Source: Muribaculaceae bacterium
GTDB lineage: Bacteria > Bacteroidota > Bacteroidia > Bacteroidales > Muribaculaceae
DNA length: 64,000 nucleotides
Assembly (NCBI GenBank): GCA_029060725.1
Contig: JAIDTL010000038.1
Location: 83,287 to 147,286, forward strand
Direction: 5' to 3'
Positions 52,815-61,430 of this stretch are shown here, piece by piece. The position numbers and the translations under genes are program-made. The number at the start of each line of letters is the position of its first letter. Positions within the stretch are counted from its first letter, which is position 1. The notes beneath the pieces are model-generated. The model worked only from the letters and a program-made list of their open reading frames with translations. It ran no database searches and was not told where the DNA came from.

Positions 52815-53582
52815 ATGGAATCGCTCTATAGTCGAAATAGAATATACATATCGCCCGAACAACAGGAGAAAATCAAAAATACAAGAATCCTGTTGGGTGG
52901 TGCCGGATTGGCCAGTGAGATAGCCGAATGTGCATTAAGGCTTGGCTTTGAAAAGATCACTATCATCGATGGAGATAGAGTAGAACTCAGCAACCTCAAT
53001 AGACAAAACTATACAAGAGAAGACATCGGGAAATACAAAGCAGAAGCTTTAGCACTAAGGCTACTTTCAATAAACCCGGAAGCTGATATAAAATTTCACA
53101 ATGAATTTATAACAAGAGATAATATCAAGAATCTTGTAAAAGATTGCGACATTGCTATTAATGCTTTAGACTTTAAGAATGACATCCCAATAGAGTTTGA
53201 TAATCGTTGTCGAAAACAAAGGATATATGTATTGCATCCATTCAATTTTGGATGGGGCGGAATGCTTATGATCGTTTCACCGAACGGGTTAAACATAGAA
53301 AATATGATGCGAAACGATGATCCAAAAAACTTTGAATTAGAAGTTGCAAAGTATGTTGATGGATACAGCCAGTTTTGGAACATTCCAGAAAACAAATGGT
53401 TTCATTCAATAGTAATGGCTTATTCAAAAGAGAATTCTGAATTGCCACCCCCTCAACTGTCAGTAGGAGCATGGATTACAGCAGGTTTAACTGTAAATGC
53501 AATGGTTGAGATTGTTTTAGAGCACAAAGTCAAGGTATGTCCAAAATTCTATTTGTCATCCCTTTTAAGTGATAATAATTAA
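52815..53582 (+). CDS. ThiF/E1-like adenylyltransferase
   Basis: A 255-residue ThiF/MoeB/HesA-type enzyme that adenylates a C-terminal carboxylate. The nucleotide-binding motif LLGGAGLASE (about 27-36) and the DGDRVELSNLNRQN block (about 54-67) are intact. The zinc-binding Cys pairs of MoeB are absent, and the C-terminal part is short. In peptide clusters such enzymes activate precursor peptides or make heterocycles. It has its own regulon promoter; likely to modify or activate one of the two precursors, which is inferred. Confidence 0.75.
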   Translation: MESLYSRNRIYISPEQQEKIKNTRILLGGAGLASEIAECALRLGFEKITIIDGDRVELSNLNRQNYTREDIGKYKAEALALRLLSINPEADIKFHNEFITRDNIKNLVKDCDIAINALDFKNDIPIEFDNRCRKQRIYVLHPFNFGWGGMLMIVSPNGLNIENMMRNDDPKNFELEVAKYVDGYSQFWNIPENKWFHSIVMAYSKENSELPPPQLSVGAWITAGLTVNAMVEIVLEHKVKVCPKFYLSSLLSDNN

Positions 53583-53589
53583 TTGCAAA

Positions 53590-54348
53590 TCATATTAATT
53601 TATAATTTACAGCAAAAGCGATTGCCTCACTTATACTTCTGACTCCAAGCTTCTCAAAGATTGCTCTGCGTCTTGACTTAATGGAGTCTTTAGCTCGGTG
53701 GACTCTGATAGCAATTTCTTCTACAGTTAGACCTCTTGCAGACAAAAGCAGAACTTCTTTTTCCCCATCCGTAAGTTTAATACCGGACATCGTGAACCAA
53801 CGATCAAGATCCAAGTCATACTTCCAGAATTTTGATTGTCCAAGCTTTCTAACCACAATATTACCCGGCTCATCGTGATTGGAAATTGAAACATAGCAAA
53901 CAGCTAGCCACATATGACCGTAAGAATCCATTGCAAGAGGAGTCAGCTTATGATTGATCAAAACAGACTCCCCATTGTTTTGAATATGAAAATCATAACT
54001 AATACTATAAAGATACCTTTCTTCAACTGGTTGATTATTAAAAAACCTGAAACCAACCTCATTAATCTTCAATAGCATTCTTAACTCATCCTCTGGAACC
54101 CGCGTAGTATAGAAATTATATCCAAGAGTCAAGACCTCTTCAGGAGTAAAACCACACAAGAAAAGAGGATTCGGCGAAACATACATAAAGTTCCGGGTAT
54201 TGTAATCTATAATATATATGCTCTCGTAGGCGATCTTCGAGATAGCCTCAGCCGCTTGTACGAAATGCTTTGCAAGAGCATAATACTCTTGAGTTATGCC
54301 TTCAACTTTATTATTTGAGTTAAAGAATCTATCAGTTAAATTTCCCAT
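53590..54348 (-). CDS. PAS-LuxR regulator
   Basis: A 252-residue protein. A PAS-like sensory domain covers about 40-165 (SIYIIDYNTRNFMYVSPNPL, then FTPEEVLTLG). The C-terminal LuxR/GerE HTH is at about 190-250 (LTDGEKEVLLLSARGLTVEEIA). It is divergent from the acyl-synthase-like gene and convergent with the ThiF gene. The operator shared by the four promoters would be centred near -42, the typical LuxR-box place, so this protein is the best candidate for the activator. The ligand is unknown. Confidence 0.78.
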   Translation of the reverse strand: MGNLTDRFFNSNNKVEGITQEYYALAKHFVQAAEAISKIAYESIYIIDYNTRNFMYVSPNPLFLCGFTPEEVLTLGYNFYTTRVPEDELRMLLKINEVGFRFFNNQPVEERYLYSISYDFHIQNNGESVLINHKLTPLAMDSYGHMWLAVCYVSISNHDEPGNIVVRKLGQSKFWKYDLDLDRWFTMSGIKLTDGEKEVLLLSARGLTVEEIAIRVHRAKDSIKSRRRAIFEKLGVRSISEAIAFAVNYKLI

Positions 54349-54362
54349 ACTCTTATTTTTTG

Positions 54363-54370
54363 CAAAGATA
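54363..54370 (-). promoter_or_regulatory. -7 box TATCTTTG of the PAS-LuxR gene
   Basis: TATCTTTG on the minus strand, 14 nt before the ATG, giving a very short leader. No copy of the 16-bp operator is on this side, so the regulator itself seems not to be under the same control. Confidence 0.6.
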
Positions 54371-54463
54371 ATATAAAAAAGATTACGTTCATAATGTTTT
54401 TAGGAATTTTTAACACAAATATGAGCACAAATAAACATAGTCAATGATAAAATTATAGTATTT

Positions 54464-54509
54464 CCACCCTTTTAGGTGGTAAAACAACATTAGGCTGGTA
54501 ATAATTTCG
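54464..54509 (+). promoter_or_regulatory. Regulon promoter B: operator, 22 bp, TAATTTCG
   Basis: CCACCC-TTTT-AGGTGG (54464-54479), exactly 22 nt, then TAATTTCG (54502-54509), 11 nt before the ATG at 54521. One base of the -7 box differs from consensus, so this promoter may depend most on the activator. Confidence 0.8.
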
Positions 54510-54520
54510 CAAAAAAAACT

Positions 54521-55126
54521 ATGGAGCAACCTATAATACAAACTAAAGACTATACGGTTTTCGAATCAGACGAATCAACACTATGGGCACTTTCTGAATT
54601 TGTTGTGACAGAAAACTATCTTCATCATACTAATGGCGATGATTATTATATGAAAAATACAACGAAAATGATTTCTAATATATATACAGAAGAGCGGAAT
54701 CTTTATAATAATTCCAGAATACTGATTGTACGAAATAATAAAGGTGAAATCATAGGATCCATTAGATCAACTCTCTGGGATAGGCAAACATTATTGCCAT
54801 TGGAAAAACTATTTGGAATAAATCCACTTGATTTAGAGTTCAGCAAACATGTTTCATCTTTCTGGCACATTGGACGATTCGCAATTAATAGAGAAGGTAG
54901 CAGGTATTCAAAATCTATACTAAAGACTTTAATATCGGCTATAACGGAACCTGTAAGGAATGAACCAAACGGATGCATAATAGCAGAAGTAGATAAGAAA
55001 CTCTATAACAGTCTAGGGACTCTCGGAATAACTGCTCACCAAATTGCACCATCTATTCAGTATCTCGCCTCCGAGACCATCCCGATATATTCCAAATCAA
55101 GTGAGCTGTCGGTACGGTATTCATAG
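54521..55126 (+). CDS. FeeM/LuxI-like GNAT-fold acyl-amino-acid synthase
   Basis: A 201-residue protein of the autoinducer-synthase / N-acyl amino acid synthase type. The GNAT core is seen: RILIVRNNKGEIIGSIRST (strands 2-3), LPLEKLFGI, then WHIGRFAINRE (the conserved E/G-R-F-A-V box), a helix, IIAEVDKKLYNSLGTLGI. Such enzymes join an acyl chain from acyl-ACP to an amino acid or homocysteine-type acceptor, making diffusible lipids. It is adjacent to, and divergent from, a LuxR-type gene, a layout that mimics luxI/luxR. Substrates are unknown; a plain N-acetyltransferase is the alternative. Confidence 0.65.
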   Translation: MEQPIIQTKDYTVFESDESTLWALSEFVVTENYLHHTNGDDYYMKNTTKMISNIYTEERNLYNNSRILIVRNNKGEIIGSIRSTLWDRQTLLPLEKLFGINPLDLEFSKHVSSFWHIGRFAINREGSRYSKSILKTLISAITEPVRNEPNGCIIAEVDKKLYNSLGTLGITAHQIAPSIQYLASETIPIYSKSSELSVRYS

Positions 55127-55152
55127 CCTGATAAATTGTGACGTCAACGTTT

Positions 55153-55198
55153 CCACCCTTTGGGGTGGTGTTTACATGCTCGCATCATTATAATTTTG
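55153..55198 (+). promoter_or_regulatory. Regulon promoter C: operator, 22 bp, TAATTTTG
   Basis: CCACCC-TTTG-GGGTGG (55153-55168, a perfect inverted repeat around a 4-nt spacer), exactly 22 nt, then TAATTTTG (55191-55198). It would start the precursor-peptide transcript near 55205 and excludes translation starts further upstream. Confidence 0.85.
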
Positions 55199-55296
55199 CA
55201 AATGGAAGATTAAAGTCGACTATAATCCTACAGACCAGACTGTATAACAGGTGCCAGTGCCCGATGGTAATCTTGAAGGCAACAATATGTAAGCTC

Positions 55297-55470
55297 ATGA
55301 ACCTTAACATCGAAAGACTTAGTTCTACTGAGATGGCCAACATCTTTGGTGGTGGAGATTTGACTATGTCAAAAACGATTACCACACCGGACGGAAAAAA
55401 GGTCATTATTACTGTCACCATCAAAGATGATGGAACAGTGATTGAGGATAGAGTAGTAGTCAATCCTTAA
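55297..55470 (+). CDS. GG-leader precursor peptide 1
   Basis: A 57-residue peptide from the ATG at 55297; the longer frame begins before the promoter, and an ATG at 55264 is a weaker alternative. The leader LSSTEMANIFGG ends in a double glycine, matching C39-processed leaders and the GG-Bacteroidales natural-product families. The core of about 38 residues has no Cys and a Thr/Lys/Val-rich beta-like run (KKVIITVTIKDDGTVI). It is the first gene after regulon promoter C and upstream of the exporter that would cleave it. Confidence 0.72.
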   Translation: MNLNIERLSSTEMANIFGGGDLTMSKTITTPDGKKVIITVTIKDDGTVIEDRVVVNP

Positions 55471-55480
55471 CATCATCCCT

Positions 55481-55519
55481 TCTGTACGCATATAAGCGGA
55501 ATGCTTATATGCGTACAGA
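55481..55519 (+). terminator. 17-bp perfect hairpin after precursor 1
   Basis: TCTGTACGCATATAAGC (55481-55497), a 5-nt loop, then its exact complement (55503-55519). No strong T-run follows, so it may act as a partial terminator or as an RNA stabiliser. Either would yield much more precursor than downstream message. Confidence 0.65.
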
Positions 55520-55579
55520 ACTTCTTAACATTCACCATCAACAAGGCTGGAGAATCGTAGCAAATTGTTACCATATTTT

Positions 55580-58159
55580 ATGTTCCGATATTTAACCACC
55601 ATACTATGTGCCCTTCATATCTGTAATGCAGTGGCACAGGTCAATGTGTCTGGCATGGTCGTTGACAAGGAAAGCCGTGAACCATTGACTGGAGCTTCGG
55701 TAATTATCAAAGGTACAGACGGCAAGATAAAGAAATACTCTACGTCGAAAGATGACGGCAGTTTTTACATGTCTCTTCCGTCAGTAGTGGATTGTCGGTT
55801 GGAGGTGTCGATGATGAGCTTTGCCAAGAAAACTATACCTCTTGACAGTGTGTCATTCCCTATTGTAGTAGAACTTGAACCCGGTTCGACACTTCTGAAG
55901 GAAGTGACAGTGAAAGCCGACCGAATAAGGGAACAGGGAGATACCTTGTCGTATCATGTGGGTAGTTTTGCCCAAGAGCAAGACCGCTCGATTGGCGATG
56001 TTCTCAAACGTATGCCGGGCATTAACGTGGAGAGTTCAGGAAAGATCCAGTATCAGGGGGAGGACATCAACAAGTTCTATATCGAAGGCTCCGACTTGCT
56101 CGGAGGCAAATACAGCATAGCCACCAATGGAATAAGCCATGAGGATGTGGGTGCTGTCGAGGTGATGGAAAACCATCAGCCGATGCAGGTGCTGTCGGGA
56201 TTATCCTTTTCCGACAAGGCTGCCATCAACCTCAAGCTGAAGAACAAAGCAAAGGCCACGTGGACATTTCACGGCAATGTCGGAGGTGGCTATTCATGGC
56301 AACCCAAAGGAGCTATATGGGACGGCGAGCTGTTCGCGATGGCGGTGATGCCGGGATTACAGAACATAACGACATTCAAGACCAACAACATCGGTGAAGA
56401 CCTGACGTCGCAGGCGACAGACTTCTTCGCCGGGCGTAGAGGCACGGACCTCAGCCGGTATGTCAGTATATCACTGCCAGGTGTACCGAACCTCAGTCAG
56501 AAACGGACACTGTTCAACCGCTCGGCTCTCGTTTCCACCAATTCCCTATGGAGAGCTGGGAGCGGTGAGTTCAAGGCGCAAATTGATTATTCTTTCAACC
56601 GGGTTACGGCAGATGCAACCAACATAACGACATACTTTCTTAATGATGGCAACCGTGTCGTTACCGAATACGGCAGCGGAGTTGACCGCTCACATGCACT
56701 GTCGGGCAAGTTCATCTATGAGCTAAACCAGAAGACAGCGTTCATCAACAACACGTTGAAAACCAATATTGACTGGGATAATGTAAGACTGGGTGTAACA
56801 GGTTCTTTGAATAATGAGCAGACAGCATCGTTGCCCGATTATTATGTGGGAAATGACTTCAAGCTTATAAAGAGATTCAAAGGGAAACATCTCGTGACAT
56901 TCAAGAGCGTGAACGAATGGGAGTCATTGCCTCAGACGCTTTCCGTGACGATGGAGGAGAACATCCTGCGCCAGTATGTGAAGGATCATGCTTTCTATAC
57001 CAATGAGAGTGCGGCCTACGCCTTCTCCGTCAAGGGGATTACGATCAGTCTAGAAGGAGGGATAAAGGGATATTTCCGCTCCCTCAACACGGAATTGCCC
57101 GATATGCCGGAGGAAATTCCGGGTGAAACCACAAATGTACTTAATACCAACTATTTCACCATATATGCCACTCCGAAATTTGAGTATTGGGTGAAGCGGG
57201 TAAACGTCACCCTGAATGCCCCTGTAAGTTTTGCCCATTATTCGTTTGACAAGGCTCTCGCCAATAGAGATGAGGTGTATTTCTCTCCCTCCCTAAGCCT
57301 TAATTGGAAACCGAATAATAGGTTTTCGATGGGTATGAGAGGTGGTACAGGTCGGTCGCCGATAGATCTATCCATGATACAACCCGGATATGTGATGACA
57401 AACTATCGCTCCTTTCGCCGAGGTGTGGATGATTTCTATAATTCTATATCGCAGAACGTGTCGGCCAATATCTCATACAAGCATACCCGACGCGGACTGT
57501 TTGCCAACGCTTTCGTGATGCAGTCGTGGAGCCACAATCCCTATACTCTGGCGCAGCAGCTTTACGGCGACCATGTGGTCTATTCCTATACGTCAGCTAA
57601 AAGCGACGGACAGATGCTTATGGCAAGTGGAAACATCGGCAAGACACTCGACTTCATGCGTGGCAGTGCAAACGTAAACGGCTCTTTCAGTCGCCACGAA
57701 TCACTTCTTATCTCGGAGAACAGTACGGTAAATTCTGTCAGCACTTCATGGTCAATAGGAGCCAAGATCAACGGTTCACCACTTCGCTGGTTCAGCTTTG
57801 ACTACCGCTTCCTATGGGCATCTAGCCGACTTTCAATGAACAGTACAAATGCCTCATGGCTCGGCAATATGGAGAATGAACTGCTCCTAAACTTCATGCC
57901 CCACAAAAAATGGGAGTGGCACATAAGCGGCGAACATTACCGCAATGAGCTAACGGCAGATCAATTTAAAAATGTATTCCTGCTTGATTCAAAAGTCATC
58001 TACAAGCTGACGAAACGGCTTGAACTTTCCGCGTCTTTGAGCAACATATTCAATCAGCGTACTTACATCTACATTACATACAATCAGCTTACCTCCTTCG
58101 AGAGCCAGCGTTGGCTTCGGGGTCGCGAACTTTTAATCTCAATATCTCTAAAAAAATGA
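55580..58159 (+). CDS. TonB-dependent-receptor-type outer-membrane protein
   Basis: An 859-residue outer-membrane protein; start is the ATG at 55580 (MFRYLTTILCALHICNAVAQ, a signal peptide), five codons inside the longest frame. A carboxypeptidase-regulatory-like domain (about 22-105: GMVVDKESREPLTGASVII) is followed by a plug-like region (about 112-215: IGDVLKRMPGINVESSGKIQYQG, IEGSDLLGG) and a large barrel to a C-terminal LISISLKK. Probably imports or exports a peptide, or serves as its receptor. It overlaps the GLPGLI gene by 4 nt. Confidence 0.82.
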   Translation: MFRYLTTILCALHICNAVAQVNVSGMVVDKESREPLTGASVIIKGTDGKIKKYSTSKDDGSFYMSLPSVVDCRLEVSMMSFAKKTIPLDSVSFPIVVELEPGSTLLKEVTVKADRIREQGDTLSYHVGSFAQEQDRSIGDVLKRMPGINVESSGKIQYQGEDINKFYIEGSDLLGGKYSIATNGISHEDVGAVEVMENHQPMQVLSGLSFSDKAAINLKLKNKAKATWTFHGNVGGGYSWQPKGAIWDGELFAMAVMPGLQNITTFKTNNIGEDLTSQATDFFAGRRGTDLSRYVSISLPGVPNLSQKRTLFNRSALVSTNSLWRAGSGEFKAQIDYSFNRVTADATNITTYFLNDGNRVVTEYGSGVDRSHALSGKFIYELNQKTAFINNTLKTNIDWDNVRLGVTGSLNNEQTASLPDYYVGNDFKLIKRFKGKHLVTFKSVNEWESLPQTLSVTMEENILRQYVKDHAFYTNESAAYAFSVKGITISLEGGIKGYFRSLNTELPDMPEEIPGETTNVLNTNYFTIYATPKFEYWVKRVNVTLNAPVSFAHYSFDKALANRDEVYFSPSLSLNWKPNNRFSMGMRGGTGRSPIDLSMIQPGYVMTNYRSFRRGVDDFYNSISQNVSANISYKHTRRGLFANAFVMQSWSHNPYTLAQQLYGDHVVYSYTSAKSDGQMLMASGNIGKTLDFMRGSANVNGSFSRHESLLISENSTVNSVSTSWSIGAKINGSPLRWFSFDYRFLWASSRLSMNSTNASWLGNMENELLLNFMPHKKWEWHISGEHYRNELTADQFKNVFLLDSKVIYKLTKRLELSASLSNIFNQRTYIYITYNQLTSFESQRWLRGRELLISISLKK

Positions 58160-58992
58160 ACAGACTACTCACATCAATCATCATGGGCTTTGTGGCGATA
58201 GCCGTGATGGCACGGACCGCTGACATTGAGATCAGCTACACTGCACTATCTCCGAACATGAAGAATGGGAATGTAGAGGTCAAGAACCAATACATTCTCT
58301 TAGCAAACGGTATGGAATCAAAATTCTACTCCCCTATGACGGAATATATTGATTCCCTAAACTCAACGCCCGAAGGGAAGGCGATATATCAGGAAATGAC
58401 CCAAAATGCCTATCTCGGAGGCAAGATGGATGAGATGCCTCGCAAGGACGGTAGCTACTACATCACTAAATCTTTTCCCGACAAGAAACTACGATATTTT
58501 GACTCAGTAGGCCTTGATAAATTTGTATATGAAGAATCTCCTGATAAGTGGAACTGGACCATCATGGACTCCACCAAAGAAATCCTCGGCTATGAATGTG
58601 TAGAGGCCACTACTAATTTTCATGGTCGTAAATGGACAGTATGGTTCGCTCCGGAAATTCCAGTACAGAATGGTCCGTGGAAGTTCGATGGTTTACCCGG
58701 CCTGATTTTGGAAGCGGTTTCTGAAGGAGGTCAATACCGATTTGAAGCGACAGGAATACAGCAGACGGATAAGATCATCACCCCGGTTCATCTTGTAGAC
58801 GAATATGAGAAGACGACCAGATTGGCTTTTTTGAAGAACAAAAGACTTTTTCTTGATAATATTCTTAGTCGCTTGAACGCTCAATTAGGTAATATTTCTA
58901 TTACGAAAGTTGAAGATGAAAACGGCAACGACATCTCAGGTTCAATCTTTGCATCACGAAAAACTGTGGATTTTATAGAAACGGATTATTAA
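58156..58992 (+). CDS. GLPGLI family protein
   Basis: A 278-residue exported protein (start ATG at 58156; signal through VMARTAD). It carries the family motif FDGLPGLILEA and a preceding WTVWFAPEIPVQNGPW block. GLPGLI proteins are periplasmic, unique to Bacteroidetes, and mostly found directly after a TonB-receptor-type gene, as here with an ATGA overlap. Function unproven; probably a periplasmic partner of that receptor. Confidence 0.85.
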   Translation: MNRLLTSIIMGFVAIAVMARTADIEISYTALSPNMKNGNVEVKNQYILLANGMESKFYSPMTEYIDSLNSTPEGKAIYQEMTQNAYLGGKMDEMPRKDGSYYITKSFPDKKLRYFDSVGLDKFVYEESPDKWNWTIMDSTKEILGYECVEATTNFHGRKWTVWFAPEIPVQNGPWKFDGLPGLILEAVSEGGQYRFEATGIQQTDKIITPVHLVDEYEKTTRLAFLKNKRLFLDNILSRLNAQLGNISITKVEDENGNDISGSIFASRKTVDFIETDY

Positions 58993-59023
58993 TATCTTAG
59001 ACTCTCCTATATTTGATTAAAAT

Positions 59024-61204
59024 ATGAAAATTAAATCTTTTATCCAACCAGATGCTATGTTATGTGGTGCAACTTGCATTCGCATAATTAGTAACTATTA
59101 CGGTAAGGATTATTCAATAAGTTACCTTGATCATCTATGTGGAGCTACGAAACAAGGGGTATCATTGATATCTTTAGCGGAAACTGCTGAAAAAATAGGT
59201 TTTAAAACATTTGCAGGTCGTGTTGACATTGCACAGCTTAATAATGAAGTTCTACCCTGTATACTTCATTGGAATCAGAATCATTATATAGTTCTCTATA
59301 AAATCTCTAAAAATTATTATTATGTTTGTGATCCCGCTAAAGGAAAGATTAAGTATAACCAATCTGAACTGAAAGCGAAATGGGAAAGTACGAATGTTAA
59401 TGGTATAAATAAAGGAATTGCTTTATTTTTAGAACCAACCAATGAATTTGGAAGACAAAGAGAGGATAAGGTACAAACTAAATCCATACAATTTCTTTTT
59501 AAATATCTAGAAAAATTCAGAATTCATCTGTTTCAAATTTTTCTTGGTCTATTACTTGGTTGTGTGTTACAGCTTATAATGCCATTTTTAACACAGGCAA
59601 TTGTTGATATTGGCATCAGACATGCTGATATAAGTTTCATTTGGCTTATTCTTATGGGAGAGTTAATGATTGTAGTCGGAAGCACAGCAAATGACTTTAT
59701 CCGTCGTTGGCTGCTCTTGCATATATCAATGCGAATTAATATCTCATTAGTGAGTGATTTTTTCATAAAACTTTTGAAACTACCAATGGGATTCTTTGAT
59801 ACCAAGTTGATGGGAGACCTTCTTCAACGTATAAATGACCACAGTCGATTACAAAACTTTCTTACCAGCCAAATTTTAAACATAATCTTTACTCTGCTAA
59901 GTTTTGTAGTTTTTGGATTGGTATTGTGTTTATACAATAGAATTATTTTTATAGTATTTGCCATTGGAAGTATCTGCTATGGTCTATGGATTTCGTCTTT
60001 CCTTAAAAGGCGTAAAGTTATAGATTACGAATTGTTTGCAGAGCAGGCTAAGAATCAAAATAAAACATATCAATTACTTAACAGTATACAGGAGATCAAA
60101 CTTCAAGATTGTGAAAAACGTCGTCGTTGGGAATGGGAAGATACTCAGGCCGACTTATTTAATGTTCAAATGAAGTCAATGAAACTCCAGCAAACACAAG
60201 AAGCAGGTTCAATTTTCATAAATGAAGTCAAAAATATTTTAATCACTGTTATTGCTGCTACCGCTGTCATAAATGGGAAAATGACACTCGGTGCAATGTT
60301 AGCGATACAATATATCATCGGGCAACTAAACTCTCCAGTGGCTCAGTTTATGCAATTCATTTACTCGATACAGGATGTAAAAATATCTCTTGAACGTATA
60401 AATGAAATTCATGAGGGAAAGAACGAGGAGACATTTGAAAACGAGTCTAAATCATTTGCATCAGAAAAATCTATCTGCATTAATAATATTGACTTCAAGT
60501 ATGATCCTCATGCATTGAGGAAAACTTTGAACGGTATCTCGTTAAGTATTCCTGAAGGAAAGGTAACTGCAATAGTCGGTGCGTCTGGAAGTGGTAAGAC
60601 AACATTGATAAAACTAATGCTTGGATACTATAAGGTGAAGTCAGGTAACATTACAATTGCAGGAAGAGATATCAATGAGTATAACATTAAATGGTGGCGG
60701 CGGCATTGTGGAGTAGTGATGCAGGACGGAGTGATTTTTTCTGAATCTATTGCCCGTAATATTGCTGTGGATGACGGAGAAATAGATATCAATCGTCTTG
60801 CACAAGCGGCAAAGATAGCCAACATACATGACTATGTAATTGGATTACCCCTTAGATATAATACAATAATAGGTGGTGACGGCATAGGGTTAAGTCAAGG
60901 ACAGAAACAGCGAATACTCATAGCCCGGGCAGTATATAAGAACCCTGACTTTATCTTCCTCGATGAAGCAACAAATGCTCTTGATGCAAAAAACGAAAGA
61001 GCAATCGTTGAGAATCTGGATGAGTTTTACAAAGGCAGAACGGTAGTGGTTGTTGCTCATAGACTTTCAACAGTAAAAAACGCAGACCAAATTATTGTAC
61101 TTGATGGGGGTCAGGTTGTCGAGACTGGCAATCATTCAACTCTAATAGAAAAGAAAGGTGCATACTATAACCTCGTAAAAAACCAACTTGAATTAGGAAA
61201 CTAA
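59024..61204 (+). CDS. C39-peptidase ABC exporter (PCAT)
   Basis: A 726-residue peptidase-containing ABC transporter that cuts GG leaders and exports the core. The C39 domain (1-150) shows Gln8/Cys14 (QPDAMLCGATC), His87 (WNQNHYIVLY) and Asp103 (CDPAKG), so it is catalytically complete. The membrane domain (about 165-440) is followed by the ATPase: Walker A GASGSGKTT (about 522), signature LSQGQKQR (about 624), Walker B IFLDEATNALD, H-loop AHRLST. It should process both GG peptides of this cluster. Confidence 0.93.
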   Translation: MKIKSFIQPDAMLCGATCIRIISNYYGKDYSISYLDHLCGATKQGVSLISLAETAEKIGFKTFAGRVDIAQLNNEVLPCILHWNQNHYIVLYKISKNYYYVCDPAKGKIKYNQSELKAKWESTNVNGINKGIALFLEPTNEFGRQREDKVQTKSIQFLFKYLEKFRIHLFQIFLGLLLGCVLQLIMPFLTQAIVDIGIRHADISFIWLILMGELMIVVGSTANDFIRRWLLLHISMRINISLVSDFFIKLLKLPMGFFDTKLMGDLLQRINDHSRLQNFLTSQILNIIFTLLSFVVFGLVLCLYNRIIFIVFAIGSICYGLWISSFLKRRKVIDYELFAEQAKNQNKTYQLLNSIQEIKLQDCEKRRRWEWEDTQADLFNVQMKSMKLQQTQEAGSIFINEVKNILITVIAATAVINGKMTLGAMLAIQYIIGQLNSPVAQFMQFIYSIQDVKISLERINEIHEGKNEETFENESKSFASEKSICINNIDFKYDPHALRKTLNGISLSIPEGKVTAIVGASGSGKTTLIKLMLGYYKVKSGNITIAGRDINEYNIKWWRRHCGVVMQDGVIFSESIARNIAVDDGEIDINRLAQAAKIANIHDYVIGLPLRYNTIIGGDGIGLSQGQKQRILIARAVYKNPDFIFLDEATNALDAKNERAIVENLDEFYKGRTVVVVAHRLSTVKNADQIIVLDGGQVVETGNHSTLIEKKGAYYNLVKNQLELGN

Positions 61205-61205
61205 T

Positions 61206-61412
61206 ATGGATAATACAGACCGCAAAGAAAACAAGATTGAGCTTCGCTCGGAAAAAGTCAGAAATCTGTTGGGCGAAATTCCTCCAGCTTTAGTTCGATG
61301 GGGATTAGTGATAATAATCGCAATATTCCTTGCTCTCCTATTTGTGGCATGCTTCATGCCATATCCCTATTCTAATGGAGAAAGTATTCTGCAACATCTT
61401 ATTTTGAGATAA
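61206..61412 (+). CDS. Miniature HlyD-like anchor protein
   Basis: A 68-residue protein. IELRSEKVRNLLGEIPPALVRWG followed by one transmembrane helix (about 32-54) and MPYPYSNGES is like the N-terminal 65 residues of Bacteroidetes HlyD-type adaptor proteins, but the coiled coil and beta domains are missing and the frame is closed by a normal stop. It begins 1 nt after the exporter stop. It may be a minimal exporter accessory subunit, or the relic of a full adaptor; no downstream HlyD remnants are seen. Confidence 0.65.
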   Translation: MDNTDRKENKIELRSEKVRNLLGEIPPALVRWGLVIIIAIFLALLFVACFMPYPYSNGESILQHLILR

Positions 61413-61430
61413 CAAAAAAATAATGAATTT

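Noticed and set aside
55138..55296. Upstream extension of precursor peptide 1
   Set aside because: It begins before and runs through promoter C, and carries no leader-like sequence; the GG leader starts at 55297.
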